A stretch of 64,000 nucleotides of DNA from Stutzerimonas stutzeri (GTDB taxonomy: Bacteria > Pseudomonadota > Gammaproteobacteria > Pseudomonadales > Pseudomonadaceae), in the NCBI GenBank assembly GCA_002387205.1, contig DGLA01000009.1:62001-126000 (forward strand). The letters run 5' to 3'. Made by a program: the position numbers and the translations under genes. The notes below the pieces were generated by a model, which searched no databases, was not told the DNA's origin, and saw nothing but the letters and a program-made list of their open reading frames with translations. How positions within the stretch are numbered: the stretch's first letter is position 1; the number at the start of each line of letters is the position of its first letter. Below are positions 42,638-51,539 of this stretch, piece after piece.

Positions 42638-45525
42638 TGGCCTGGTCGCTGTCGTGGTCACGCAAGGGCGACGCATCGCCTGCTGACGCCGTGGATGCGA
42701 CCGATGATGCCTGGGCACGGCACGTGGCGGCCTTGGTGGCACAGGGTGTCGCCGAGCCGGGCAGCGCGCTCGGCCGGGGCCGGCGCAGGCCGGCCACCCA
42801 GGCCGACCACGATGCGCTCTATGGCGTCGCGCCGTCGTTCGCGGACTTGCTGCCCTGGGTCGAGTACCTGCCCGGCAGCAAGTGCATGTTGCTGGAAGAT
42901 GGCCAGTCGGTGGCGGCCTTCTTCGAGCTGGCGCCGGTCGGCACCGAGGGCCGCGAGATGGCCTGGCTATGGCAGGCGCGCGATGCGCTGGAGAACGCCC
43001 TGCAGGACTCCTTCGACGAGTTGGACGACAACCCCTGGGTGGTGCAGCTCTACGCCCAGGACGAGGCCGACTGGGACAACTATCTGCGCTCCCTGGCGAA
43101 CTATCTGCAGCCGCGTGCGCAGGGCAGTGCGTTCAGCGACTTCTACCTGCGCTTCTTCGCCCATCATCTGCGGGCCATCGCCAAGCCGGGTGGCTTGTTC
43201 GAGGACACCACGGTGACGCGCCTGCCGTGGCGCGGTCAGGTCCGGCGCGTGCGCATGGTGGTCTACCGCCGCACGTCCGCGGCCCCGGCTTCGCGGCGCG
43301 GCCAGTCGCCCGAGCAGGCGCTGACGACGATCTGCGACCGCCTCGTCGGCGGGCTGGCGAATGCCGGCGTGAAAGCCCGGCGTCTCGGCGCGGCGGACAT
43401 CCACGCCTGGCTGCTGCGCTGGTTCAACCCGAATCCGACTTTGCTCGGCGCCACTGCCGAAGATCGGGAACGCTTCTACGCGCTGACCCGCTACCCGGAA
43501 GAGCGGGAGGAGGGCGAGATCGAACTCGCCAGCGGCACCGACTTCGCGCAGCGCCTGTTCTTCGGCCAGCCACGTTCGGACGTGCCCAACGGCCTGTGGT
43601 TCTTCGACGGCATGCCGCATCGGGTGATCGTGATGGATCGCCTGCGCACGCCACCCGTGACCGGCCATCTGACGGGCGAGACGCGCAAAGGCGGCGATGC
43701 CATGAACGCGCTGTTCGATCAGATGCCCGAGGACACGGTGATGTGCCTGACGCTGGTCGCCACGCCCCAGGACGTTCTGGAGGCGCACCTCAACCACCTC
43801 GCCAGGAAAGCCGTCGGCGAGACCCTGGCCTCGGAGCAGACCCGGCAGGACGTGCAGCAGGCGCGCGGCCTGATCGGCAGCGCGCACAAGCTCTACCGCG
43901 GCGCGCTGGCGTTCTACCTGCGCGGCCGCGACCTGGCCCAGCTCGATGCGCGCGGCCTGCAGCTCGTCAACGTGATGCTCAACGCCGGTCTGCAACCGGT
44001 GCGCGAAGAGGACGAGGTGGCGCCGCTGAACAGCTATCTGCGCTGGCTGCCGTGCGTGTTCGATCCGGCGGCCGACAAGCGCCAGTGGTACACCCAGCTC
44101 ATGTTCGCGCAGCACGCGGCGAACCTGGCGCCGGTCTGGGGCCGCAGTCAGGGCACGGGGCATCCGGGCATCACGTTCTTCAACCGCGGCGGCGGCCCGA
44201 TCACCTTCGATCCGTTGAACCGCCTCGACCGGCAGATGAACGCGCATCTGTTCCTGTTCGGCCCCACGGGTTCGGGCAAGAGCGCGACGCTCAACAACAT
44301 CCTGAATCAGGTGACGGCGATCTATCGGCCGCGCCTGTTCATCGTCGAGGCGGGCAACAGCTTCGGCCTGTTCGGCGACTTCGCGGCACGGCTGGGCCTC
44401 ACCGTGCATCGGGTGAAGCTCTCGCCGGGCGCGGGCGTCAGTCTGGCGCCGTTCGCCGACGCCTGGCGCCTGGTCGATACGCCGAGCCAGGTACAGACGC
44501 TGGACGCCGATGCGCTCGACGAAGACCAGACCGATGCCGGCATGGCCGTGGAAGGCGACGAGCAGCGCGACGTGCTCGGCGAGCTGGAAATCACTGCACG
44601 ACTGATGATCACCGGCGGCGAGGACAAGGAAGAAGCGCGCATGACCCGCGCCGACCGCAGCCTGATCCGCCAGTGCATTCTCGATGCGGCACAGCATTGC
44701 GTGGCGGACGAACGCACGGTGCTCACACGCGATGTGCGCGACGCGCTGCGCGAGCGCGCCCGCGACGCCACGCTGCCGGAGATGCGGCGCGCACGGCTGC
44801 TGGAGATGGCCGACGCCATGGATATGTTCTGCCAGGGCGTGGACGGCGAGATGTTCGACCGGTCCGGCACGCCGTGGCCCGAGGCGGACATCACCATCGT
44901 GGACCTGGCCACCTTCGCGCGCGAGGGCTACAACGCCCAACTCTCGATTGCCTACATCTCGCTCATCAACACGGTCAACAACATCGCCGAGCGCGACCAG
45001 TTCCTGGGCCGCCCGATCATCAACGTGACGGACGAAGGCCACATCATCACGAAGAACCCGCTGCTCGCGCCCTACGTGGTCAAGATCACCAAGATGTGGC
45101 GCAAGCTCGGCGCCTGGTTCTGGCTCGCCACGCAGAACCTGGACGACCTGCCGAAAGCGGCCGAGCCCATGCTCAACATGATCGAGTGGTGGATCTGCCT
45201 GTCGATGCCACCCGATGAAGTCGAGAAGATCGCGCGCTTCCGCGAACTCAACGCTTCGCAGAAGGCGCTGATGCTCTCGGCACGCAAGGAGGCCGGCAAG
45301 TTCAGCGAGGGCGTCATCCTGTCCAAGTCGATGGAAGTGCTGTTCCGCGCCGTGCCGCCCAGCCTCTACCTGGCGATGGCGATGACCGAGCCCGAGGAGA
45401 AGGCCGAACGCTTCCAGTTGATGCAGCAGCACGGCATCAGCGAGCTGGATGCCGCCTTCCGCGTGGCCGAGAAGATCGACCGTGCGCGGGGCATCGAACC
45501 GCTGGCGCTGGATACGTTGGCCTGA
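42637..45525 (+). CDS. Conjugative transfer ATPase, VirB4/TraC type (TIGR03744)
   Basis: This 962-aa secretion ATPase powers pilus assembly and DNA export. Walker A is GPTGSGKS at 542-549. Downstream, DITIVDLATFAREGYNAQLSIAYISL and the Walker B-like IINVTDEGHIITKNPLL near 790, then WFWLATQNLDDLP, are typical of VirB4/TraC. The length is normal for TIGR03744. It is followed after 13 nt by a DsbA-like gene. Confidence 0.95.
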   Translation: MAWSLSWSRKGDASPADAVDATDDAWARHVAALVAQGVAEPGSALGRGRRRPATQADHDALYGVAPSFADLLPWVEYLPGSKCMLLEDGQSVAAFFELAPVGTEGREMAWLWQARDALENALQDSFDELDDNPWVVQLYAQDEADWDNYLRSLANYLQPRAQGSAFSDFYLRFFAHHLRAIAKPGGLFEDTTVTRLPWRGQVRRVRMVVYRRTSAAPASRRGQSPEQALTTICDRLVGGLANAGVKARRLGAADIHAWLLRWFNPNPTLLGATAEDRERFYALTRYPEEREEGEIELASGTDFAQRLFFGQPRSDVPNGLWFFDGMPHRVIVMDRLRTPPVTGHLTGETRKGGDAMNALFDQMPEDTVMCLTLVATPQDVLEAHLNHLARKAVGETLASEQTRQDVQQARGLIGSAHKLYRGALAFYLRGRDLAQLDARGLQLVNVMLNAGLQPVREEDEVAPLNSYLRWLPCVFDPAADKRQWYTQLMFAQHAANLAPVWGRSQGTGHPGITFFNRGGGPITFDPLNRLDRQMNAHLFLFGPTGSGKSATLNNILNQVTAIYRPRLFIVEAGNSFGLFGDFAARLGLTVHRVKLSPGAGVSLAPFADAWRLVDTPSQVQTLDADALDEDQTDAGMAVEGDEQRDVLGELEITARLMITGGEDKEEARMTRADRSLIRQCILDAAQHCVADERTVLTRDVRDALRERARDATLPEMRRARLLEMADAMDMFCQGVDGEMFDRSGTPWPEADITIVDLATFAREGYNAQLSIAYISLINTVNNIAERDQFLGRPIINVTDEGHIITKNPLLAPYVVKITKMWRKLGAWFWLATQNLDDLPKAAEPMLNMIEWWICLSMPPDEVEKIARFRELNASQKALMLSARKEAGKFSEGVILSKSMEVLFRAVPPSLYLAMAMTEPEEKAERFQLMQQHGISELDAAFRVAEKIDRARGIEPLALDTLA

Positions 45526-45538
45526 CGGGAGCAACACG

Positions 45539-46282
45539 ATGCGCATGCCTTCATTCGCCCGCCGTCATCCCCGGATCGGTCTGCTGATCGTGGCGACGAT
45601 TGCGGTGGCCTCGTGGATGCTGCTGCGCGCGCCGCATCCGGCAACCGAGTCCATGCCCCTGGCCGCCGCCGGGTCCGAAGCGCCGAAACCGGCCGGCCCG
45701 CCCTGGCTGTATGGCCGTGCCGATGCGAGCTTCACGGTGGTCGGGTACGCCGACCTGGAGTGTCCGTACTGCCGGGCCTACTTCCCCGCGCTCAAGCGCT
45801 GGATCGACGCCCATCCCGAGGTGAATTGGCAGTGGCACCACCTGCCGCTGTCCATGCACGAGCCGGCCGCGACTGCCGGGGCGCGCCTGGCCGAGTGCGC
45901 GGGCGAGACCGGCGGGCATGCCACGTTCTGGCAAGCCGTGGCGTGGCTCTACGCGCACACCCGTGGCGACGGCCAGGGCCTGCCGGAGGGCCTGCGCTAT
46001 CCCGACCTCACGCCAGCCATGCAGGGTTGTCTCGACAGCGATCGCCCCGATGCGGTCATCCGTGCCCAGGCGGCGGAAGCAGCACAGCAGGGCATCGCGG
46101 CCACGCCGGCCCTGCAACTGCGCGACCGCGAGTCCGGCAAGACCCTCCTGCTGCACGGCCCCGTCGAAGGCGATGCCTTGCTGTCGGCCATCGACCTGCT
46201 CGCTGCCGGCAGCACGACCGCAGCCGAACCCGCCCATTCCCCAGACATGCCCGCCGGCGTCGCCGGTGACATGCCCAGGTAG
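45539..46282 (+). CDS. Periplasmic DsbA-like thiol oxidoreductase
   Basis: This 247-aa exported protein has an N-terminal hydrophobic anchor (about 11-29) and a DsbA/DsbG-type thioredoxin fold with the active site CPYC at 75-78 (YADLECPYCRAYFP) and a cis-proline loop ATPALQL near 195. It probably forms disulphides in the cysteine-rich transfer proteins such as the TraU-like TIGR03756. The 3' end, including the stop codon at 46280-46282, overlaps a copy of the structured RNA element, so the last residues may be recruited from it. Confidence 0.88.
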   Translation: MRMPSFARRHPRIGLLIVATIAVASWMLLRAPHPATESMPLAAAGSEAPKPAGPPWLYGRADASFTVVGYADLECPYCRAYFPALKRWIDAHPEVNWQWHHLPLSMHEPAATAGARLAECAGETGGHATFWQAVAWLYAHTRGDGQGLPEGLRYPDLTPAMQGCLDSDRPDAVIRAQAAEAAQQGIAATPALQLRDRESGKTLLLHGPVEGDALLSAIDLLAAGSTTAAEPAHSPDMPAGVAGDMPR

Positions 46283-46340
46283 CCATCGATCTTCAAGGCT
46301 GCGGCGCGGCTCGTCCGCGTTGATCGAAACCCGTTCGCAT
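46253..46340 (+). ncRNA. Structured intergenic RNA element, copy 4 of 4 (before radC-like gene)
   Basis: Stem 1 is GCCGGC 46253-46258 with GCCGGT 46262-46267. ATGCCCAGG follows, then stem 2 TAGCC 46280-46284 with GGCTG 46297-46301 (loop ATCTTCAA) and stem 3 CGCGG 46305-46309 with CCGCG 46315-46319. The 3' part TTGATC...CCGTTCGCA is shared with copy 3. Stem 1 sequence differs entirely from copies 1 and 3 but still pairs. Confidence 0.62.
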
Positions 46341-46415
46341 CGCATCCCTTGACGCGAACAGCCACCGCATCCGCGGTGGTGGATGCCCGCTCGTCATCTG
46401 TTCCATCCCCATCGT

Positions 46416-46441
46416 CCCCAGGAGGGTTTGCCCTCCAGGGG
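46416..46441. repeat. Leader hairpin of the radC-like gene
   Basis: CCCCAGGAGGG 46416-46426 pairs with CCCTCCAGGGG 46431-46441 (one mismatch). It has the same position relative to a start codon as the hairpins in the left module, 36 nt upstream. Confidence 0.5.
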
Positions 46442-46477
46442 CAGGCGCCCTCCGATCTCATCCATTGGAGGTTCGCC

Positions 46478-46972
46478 ATGTCTCTTGTCATCGCCGACTC
46501 CCGCCCGGAGTCGCTCACCCTGATCGCCGCCCAGCACGAAGACTGGATCATCCGGCAGGCCATCACCCTGCTGGAGAACCGCGTGTTCAAGGCCGGTCCG
46601 GCGCTGGGCAGTCCCGCCGCCGTGCGCGACTACCTGCGCCTGAAACTGGTCGCGGAGCCGAACGAAATCTTCGCCGTCGTGTTTCTCGACAACCAGCACC
46701 AGGTACTCGCCTTCGAGCCGCTGTTCAAGGGCACGGTCGACCAGACTTCGGTGTATCCGAGGGTGGTGGTCCAGCGTGCGCTGGCGCTCAACGCTTCGGC
46801 GCTGATCCTGGCGCATCAGCATCCCTCGGGGAACACCGAGCCCTCGGCCGCTGATCGTGCGATCACCGAGCGGCTGAAGAGCGCCCTGGCCACCGTTGAT
46901 GTCCGGGTGCTGGATCACTTCATCGTCGGCAAGGGCAGCCCGTACTCGTTCGCCGAAGCCGGCTTGTTGTAG
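46478..46972 (+). CDS. RadC-like JAB-domain protein
   Basis: This 164-aa protein carries the RadC/MPN+ metal site HQHPSGNTEPSAAD with H113, H115, S123 and D126, plus a conserved glutamate in NEIFAVVFL (E63). The N-terminal helix-hairpin-helix part of full-length RadC is missing, as in most ICE and plasmid copies, whose substrate is unknown. It is preceded by a structured RNA copy and hairpin and followed by a terminator-like repeat. It belongs to the backbone and is not part of the ubiquitin-like cassette that follows. Confidence 0.9.
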   Translation: MSLVIADSRPESLTLIAAQHEDWIIRQAITLLENRVFKAGPALGSPAAVRDYLRLKLVAEPNEIFAVVFLDNQHQVLAFEPLFKGTVDQTSVYPRVVVQRALALNASALILAHQHPSGNTEPSAADRAITERLKSALATVDVRVLDHFIVGKGSPYSFAEAGLL

Positions 46973-46981
46973 TCCGCACCG

Positions 46982-47005
46982 CAGGCGTCCCTTCCGGGGC
47001 GCCTG
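46982..47005 (+). terminator. Weak terminator-like hairpin behind the radC-like gene
   Basis: CAGGCG 46982-46987 pairs with CGCCTG 47000-47005, with an inner CCC/GGG pairing. It is followed only by TGGAATTTCT. Confidence 0.45.
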
Positions 47006-47144
47006 TGGAATTTCTAGCCGGCATGGACGCGGAGCCGTGGCGTCCCAATGACGGACCACTGGGGTCACCCAGCTACTCAGGCGGTATTGCCTGCACGACG
47101 CACCTTTTGCGACGCACCTCGCTTGACAGTCTACATATAGTGTG

Positions 47145-47173
47145 TTGATCGTCGGTAGATTCGTATATATAGT
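47145..47173 (+). promoter_or_regulatory. Sigma-70 type promoter of the ubiquitin-like operon
   Basis: TTGATC (47145-47150) and TATAGT (47168-47173) are separated by exactly 17 bp in AT-rich sequence that contrasts with the GC-rich flanks. Transcription would start at about 47179-47181, inside the CIRCE element directly downstream. Confidence 0.7.
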
Positions 47174-47174
47174 G

Positions 47175-47201
47175 TTAGCACTCTCGGTGGTAGAGTGCTA
47201 A
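47175..47201 (+). promoter_or_regulatory. CIRCE element (HrcA operator)
   Basis: TTAGCACTC at 47175-47183, nine spacer bases, then GAGTGCTAA at 47193-47201. This is an exact match to the CIRCE consensus TTAGCACTC-N9-GAGTGCTAA bound by the heat-shock repressor HrcA. It follows the -10 box by one base, where bound repressor blocks transcription. CIRCE normally controls groESL and dnaK operons; here it precedes an MBL / E2-E1-JAB operon. HrcA is probably supplied by the host, since no hrcA gene is visible. Confidence 0.93.
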
Positions 47202-47240
47202 ATAGCAAAGCTGCCACTTATCCTGAACAAGGAGTACTCC

Positions 47241-48401
47241 GTGGCAGACGTGCATAAGGTTGTCTTTTACCCGGTCGGAAACGGGGACACCACCCAGATT
47301 GTCCTGTCTGGCGGCCGCCGCGTTCTCTTCGACTTTTGCCACCGCGATAGAGCCGAAGATACCGACACCCCGGAAATCGACCTGAAGTCCCGTCTCAAGG
47401 ACGAACTGAAGGCAGTCGATCGCGACTACTTCGACGTGGTGGCTTTCACTCATGCGGACCTGGATCACATCCAAGGCAGCACCGACTTCTTCGAGCTTCA
47501 GCATGCCAAGAAGTACCAAGGCGAAGGCCGGATCAAGATTCGGGAGCTTTGGGTTCCAGCCGCCATGCTGCTGGAGGAGGCCGACAAGGACCATCAGCAG
47601 GAAGAGTTTGTACTGCTCCGGCAAGAGGCGCGACACCGCCTACTGGAAGGCAAGGACATCCTTGTGTTCTCGAAGCCGAAGGCGCTCGCCGATTGGCTCG
47701 AACCTCGACTGAAAGAACGGGGAGAAGCGGCTTCGGCGCGCGATCATCTCTTCATAGACGCCGGCACAATTGTCCCCGGATTCTCGCTGGCCAGCGATGG
47801 GGTTGAGTTCTTCTGCCACTCGCCTTTCATCAAGCATTGTGACGAAGGAGACATCATCCGCAACCGCGCCTCGCTGGTGTTCAACGTACGTTTCCTGGCA
47901 GATGGCGCGTATTACGACTACCTAGAAGTGGGCGATGCCACCTGGGAGGAAATGGAAGACATCGTCCGCACGACGAGGTACCACAAGAACGATGATCGCC
48001 TCGCCTGGGATCTGTACAACATCCCGCACCATTGCAGCTATCTGGCACTCAACGAGGAAGGCCAGAAAGGTGACAAAGAGACTGAGCCGAAGCCGCTGGT
48101 CAAGGAACCGTTGCTCCAAGGGAAGCGCGACGCCTACATCGTCAGTTGCAGCAAGCCCATTCCAGACATCAAGGAGTCCTACGAGCAAGTGCAACCACCG
48201 CACATCCAAGCCCGCAACACCTACGAGCGCTACTTGAAGGAAGTCGGCGGACGCAAGTTTCTGGTGACGATGGAGGAGCCGAACGCCAACAAGCCAGAAC
48301 CGATCGTTTTCGAGATTGCCAGCGGCGGCGTTACCTGGAAGCGTTCAGCGTCCATCGGCGCGCCGGCCATCATCACCTCAACTCCGCCGCGCGCAGGCTG
48401 A
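47241..48401 (+). CDS. MBL-fold hydrolase-like protein, first gene of the ubiquitin-like operon
   Basis: This 386-aa soluble protein of the metallo-beta-lactamase fold has the motif HADLDH at 71-76 (in place of HxHxDH), a later metal-ligand strand YLEVGDATW with D232, and IPHHCSY with H263 and H264. It is of the ComEC-like competence/MBL type but has no membrane part. The GTG start at 47241 follows AAGGAG, 40 nt after the CIRCE. The final ligands suggest a metal site, but the second histidine of the first motif is aspartate, so activity is uncertain. Surveys of bacterial ubiquitin-like systems have reported MBL proteins beside E2-E1-JAB fusions. Confidence 0.85.
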   Translation: MADVHKVVFYPVGNGDTTQIVLSGGRRVLFDFCHRDRAEDTDTPEIDLKSRLKDELKAVDRDYFDVVAFTHADLDHIQGSTDFFELQHAKKYQGEGRIKIRELWVPAAMLLEEADKDHQQEEFVLLRQEARHRLLEGKDILVFSKPKALADWLEPRLKERGEAASARDHLFIDAGTIVPGFSLASDGVEFFCHSPFIKHCDEGDIIRNRASLVFNVRFLADGAYYDYLEVGDATWEEMEDIVRTTRYHKNDDRLAWDLYNIPHHCSYLALNEEGQKGDKETEPKPLVKEPLLQGKRDAYIVSCSKPIPDIKESYEQVQPPHIQARNTYERYLKEVGGRKFLVTMEEPNANKPEPIVFEIASGGVTWKRSASIGAPAIITSTPPRAG

Positions 48402-48409
48402 CGAGCTGG

Positions 48410-50659
48410 ATGATGCCGGATGCGTACCACGAGCTCGCGAACGTCGTAGAGGTCAAGGACGCCAGCGAACTAACGATCCCCCGTGCGAAAGCGCTGTTTG
48501 GCGCGGTCCAGCGTCAGCGCGACTATTCGCTTGTCCAGATTCTCCGCCATCCCGTTGACGGCGATCCGACGCTCGAATGTCTTGTCGTGGAGGTCGAGTG
48601 TGACGACGTACCGCCGAAGAATCCGGTCGGCATCCGGTACCGTGAGCGCTTGGCGCTGTGTGTCCCCAATGACCCCAAGAGGCTGATCGAGGTGTTGGCG
48701 CTGCGTCAGGACTTCCCGATCCTGATGCATCAGAACCAAGGCGTACCCGGCACCCCTGCGAGCCTATGCCTGTATTTCGAGCCAGCCGGAGCGGTAATGC
48801 GCACCTGGACGCCCGAAGCATTCCTTCGTCGCATCCAGTGGTGGCTGGAGAAGAGCGCCCGAGGCGAGCTACACGCGGCGGACCAGCCGGTTGAGCATCT
48901 CTTCTTTGCCAGCAAGTACGAACTCGTTCTGCCGTGGAATCTGACCGAACTCCGCAAAGATCCCGCTCTGCGTTTCGCCATCGTTCTCCGGCATGAACGC
49001 CCTGACGGCGGTTTCACTTGCTTTCTGGAACCCATTGCGAAGACCGCCCCGCGTGTCAAGACGACCAAGCACATTGAACTGGCGCTGCCCCCCATCGTGC
49101 ACGGCCTCGTCGAGCGTGATCCTGTGACGCTGGGGCAACTGGCGGATGTACTGGCACGACGCGAGGTAGACCTGATTGGTCCTCTACGGGAAGCGCTACA
49201 GGCTGACATCAATGAAGCAGGCACGACCGCCTCGGCTGACGACAAGGGCACGATCATCCTCTTGCATATCCCCATTCGCCGAAGCGTCGAAGCCGAGCCC
49301 GATGGCGTCGCGCATCGGGCATTCCTTGTACCGATTGGCGGCCTCGAACTCGGCATCGCCTGCGGTGCATTGTTTGTCCATGAAAAACGGTACTACAAGG
49401 ACCTGCTGAACCAGCAACCAGCAACGGCATGGCGCGAGCAGCCCATCCTGCCCATGGCTGTCCTGACTCAAAACGACCGAACGGCGGCGATGCGTCAATC
49501 CGGCGTCACGGAAGAAGGGCCAGCGGGCGTATTGGTCGGCGCAGGCTCGCTCGGCAGCGCTCTGCTGAATCTATGGGGCCGCAGCGGCTGGGGACGTTGG
49601 ACGGTTATCGACAAGGATCACATCAAGCCGCACAACCTCTCTCGGCACGGTGCCTACGCGCAACACATTGGCGAGACCAAGGCCACGGTAGTCGCAGGAT
49701 TACATTCCGCCGCAATGGAAGGAGCGACCGAGATCGTCCCACTAGCGGCTGATGCCTGCGACTTTGCACAGGTGGATTTCGCACAGGCGCTCGCCGGCGC
49801 CGCACTGGCCATCGACGCCTCGACCACACTTGAATACCCACGAGCGGCCAGCGCGGTCGATACCCTTCCGCGACATTTCTCCGTCTTCGTCACGCCGAAC
49901 GGCAACGCTGCAGTGCTGCTTGCCGAGGATGCGAAGCGGATGCAGCGGCTTCGCACACTGGAGGCGCAGTACTATCGCGCACTGATCCAGCAGGACTGGG
50001 GGAGAGTCCACCTCGACGGCCACGCGAGCACCTTCTGGAGCGGGGCGAGTTGCCGCGACATCTCACTCGTGATGCCTTACTCGCGCATCTTGGGCCAGGC
50101 AAGCACGCTGGCGGAGCAGATCCAGGCCGCTGTGGCGCGCGAGGATGCCCTGATTCGGATCTGGCAACGCGATCCTGCGCGTGGCGGCGTCGAGGTGCAT
50201 GATGTGCCAGCAGTGCCCGAGCGGCGTATCGCGCTGGGTGAGCTTGACCTCTACATCGACGACGGTGTCGAACAACAGTTGCGGGTTTTGCGCCAGCAAA
50301 GCTTTCCCAACGAAACCGGTGGCGTGCTGCTCGGGTACTACGATTTCAACATCAAGGCTGTTGTCATCGTCGCCGGTTTGCCAGCGCCCTCCGACAGCAA
50401 GGCCAGCCCCGACTCCTTCGAGCGTGGCGTCGCCGGACTTGCTGAAGCGGTCAAGGACGCCGCCAAGCGCACCGCGGGCATGGTCGGCTACGTCGGCGAA
50501 TGGCATAGCCATCCGCCTGGCCACTCCGCATCTCCGAGCCGGCACGATCTCGTGCAACTCGTCCATCTGGCACTCGGCATGGCCGATGACGGCCTGCCGG
50601 CTGTTCAGCTCATCGTCGGAGAGCAAGACCTGCAAATCCTGCAAGGTGCGGTGCAGTGA
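48410..50659 (+). CDS. E2-E1-JAB fusion: ubiquitin-like conjugation protein
   Basis: This 749-aa protein has three domains. E2-like (about 1-170): a UBC-type run with the candidate catalytic cysteine C120 in TPASLCLYFEP, then WTPEAFLRRIQWWLE. E1/ThiF adenylation domain (about 360-560): nucleotide loop VGAGSLGS at 376-383, VIDKDHIKPHNLSRH at 399-413, and a candidate transfer cysteine C548. JAB/MPN+ deubiquitinase-like domain (about 610-749): E635 in NETGGVLLG and WHSHPPG...PSRHD with H699, H701, S710 and D713. The fusion could load, conjugate and remove a UbL-type modifier. It follows the MBL gene by 8 nt. No CD-NTase is nearby, so it is not CBASS Cap2/Cap3. Confidence 0.9.
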   Translation: MMPDAYHELANVVEVKDASELTIPRAKALFGAVQRQRDYSLVQILRHPVDGDPTLECLVVEVECDDVPPKNPVGIRYRERLALCVPNDPKRLIEVLALRQDFPILMHQNQGVPGTPASLCLYFEPAGAVMRTWTPEAFLRRIQWWLEKSARGELHAADQPVEHLFFASKYELVLPWNLTELRKDPALRFAIVLRHERPDGGFTCFLEPIAKTAPRVKTTKHIELALPPIVHGLVERDPVTLGQLADVLARREVDLIGPLREALQADINEAGTTASADDKGTIILLHIPIRRSVEAEPDGVAHRAFLVPIGGLELGIACGALFVHEKRYYKDLLNQQPATAWREQPILPMAVLTQNDRTAAMRQSGVTEEGPAGVLVGAGSLGSALLNLWGRSGWGRWTVIDKDHIKPHNLSRHGAYAQHIGETKATVVAGLHSAAMEGATEIVPLAADACDFAQVDFAQALAGAALAIDASTTLEYPRAASAVDTLPRHFSVFVTPNGNAAVLLAEDAKRMQRLRTLEAQYYRALIQQDWGRVHLDGHASTFWSGASCRDISLVMPYSRILGQASTLAEQIQAAVAREDALIRIWQRDPARGGVEVHDVPAVPERRIALGELDLYIDDGVEQQLRVLRQQSFPNETGGVLLGYYDFNIKAVVIVAGLPAPSDSKASPDSFERGVAGLAEAVKDAAKRTAGMVGYVGEWHSHPPGHSASPSRHDLVQLVHLALGMADDGLPAVQLIVGEQDLQILQGAVQ

Positions 50660-50660
50660 T

Positions 50661-51539
50661 ATGCCAGGCGAGATGATCTTGAAGATATGGGACGTTGAAC
50701 ATGGCGCCTGCGCCATGCTCACACATCGCTCTGCCTACGGCGTGGAAGGGCGCCTGGCGATGATCGACTCGGGTGACAACAGCACCACAGGCTGGAAGCC
50801 GAGCACCTACATCAAGCACTACCTGAAGCGCAACGTTCTGGACTACCTGTTCGTGACGAATGCGGACCTCGACCACATCAGCGATCTGAACAACCTGTGG
50901 AAAGAAGGAATCACGGTATCCACGTTCTTCCGCAATCGCAGCGTGTCACCCGAAGTCATGAGGATCATCAAGGAGGCCAGCGGCGAACTGACCGAGGACA
51001 TCGAACGATACTTGGACATTCATGCCGGCTACGTCAACCCCGTGGACGTCCCCTTCGATGAGAGTATGGGAGGCATCTCGGTGCGGACGTTTTGGAACTC
51101 GACGCCACCCTTTTACGACACGAACAACCTGAGCATGGTGGCATTCTTCAAGTACGGGCCATTCAAGATTCTGTTTCCCGGTGACCTCGAAGAAGACGGA
51201 TGGCTGGCGCTGCTCGAACAGCCGGCATTTCGAGCGGAGCTCATCGACACGACCGTGCTCGTGGCATCCCACCACGGCCGAGAGAACGGCTACTGCCGGG
51301 CGCTATTCGGCTACTGTCACCCGCGAGCGATCGTGATGTCCGACAAAGCAATCGTCCATGATACGCAGGGGATGACTCAGACCTATCGCCAGCGCGTCAT
51401 AGATCACTGGCCGAACGGAGTTCTTGTCGCCACGACTGGAAAACAGCGTCGTGTGCTCACGACGCGACGCGATGGCTGGATTCAATTCAACGTCAATGAT
51501 CGTGGCGATTTCACCATCTATACGGAGTGCTATGGATGA
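50661..51539 (+). CDS. Second MBL-fold protein of the operon
   Basis: This 292-aa metallo-beta-lactamase-fold protein has NADLDH at 67-72, FPGDLEEDG with D175, and VASHHGRENG with H204 and H205, of the ComEC-like type. The first motif has lost both histidines of HxH (N and D instead), although the later ligands remain; it may bind one metal or act as a binding subunit. It begins 1 nt after the E2-E1-JAB stop and overlaps the next gene by ATGA. Its similarity to the first MBL protein suggests an ancient duplication, but the two are far diverged. Confidence 0.85.
   Translation: MPGEMILKIWDVEHGACAMLTHRSAYGVEGRLAMIDSGDNSTTGWKPSTYIKHYLKRNVLDYLFVTNADLDHISDLNNLWKEGITVSTFFRNRSVSPEVMRIIKEASGELTEDIERYLDIHAGYVNPVDVPFDESMGGISVRTFWNSTPPFYDTNNLSMVAFFKYGPFKILFPGDLEEDGWLALLEQPAFRAELIDTTVLVASHHGRENGYCRALFGYCHPRAIVMSDKAIVHDTQGMTQTYRQRVIDHWPNGVLVATTGKQRRVLTTRRDGWIQFNVNDRGDFTIYTECYG

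Noticed and set aside
46478..46972. RadC-like JAB protein as a member of the ubiquitin-like operon
   Set aside because: It is a common ICE backbone gene with its own leader and hairpin, and the CIRCE promoter lies after it.
47123..47128. TTGACA as the -35 box of the MBL operon
   Set aside because: No acceptable -10 box at 16-18 bp; TTGATC with TATAGT at 17 bp fits better and abuts the CIRCE.
47123..47131. TTGACAGTC at 47123-47131 recurs at 52363-52371 and could be a target-site duplication around the ubiquitin-like cassette
   Set aside because: A 9-nt match between two few-hundred-base flanks is expected by chance fairly often, and no transposase is present.
48410..50659. Type II CBASS Cap2/Cap3 genes
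   Set aside because: E2, E1 and JAB are in one chain, and there is no CD-NTase or CBASS effector nearby.
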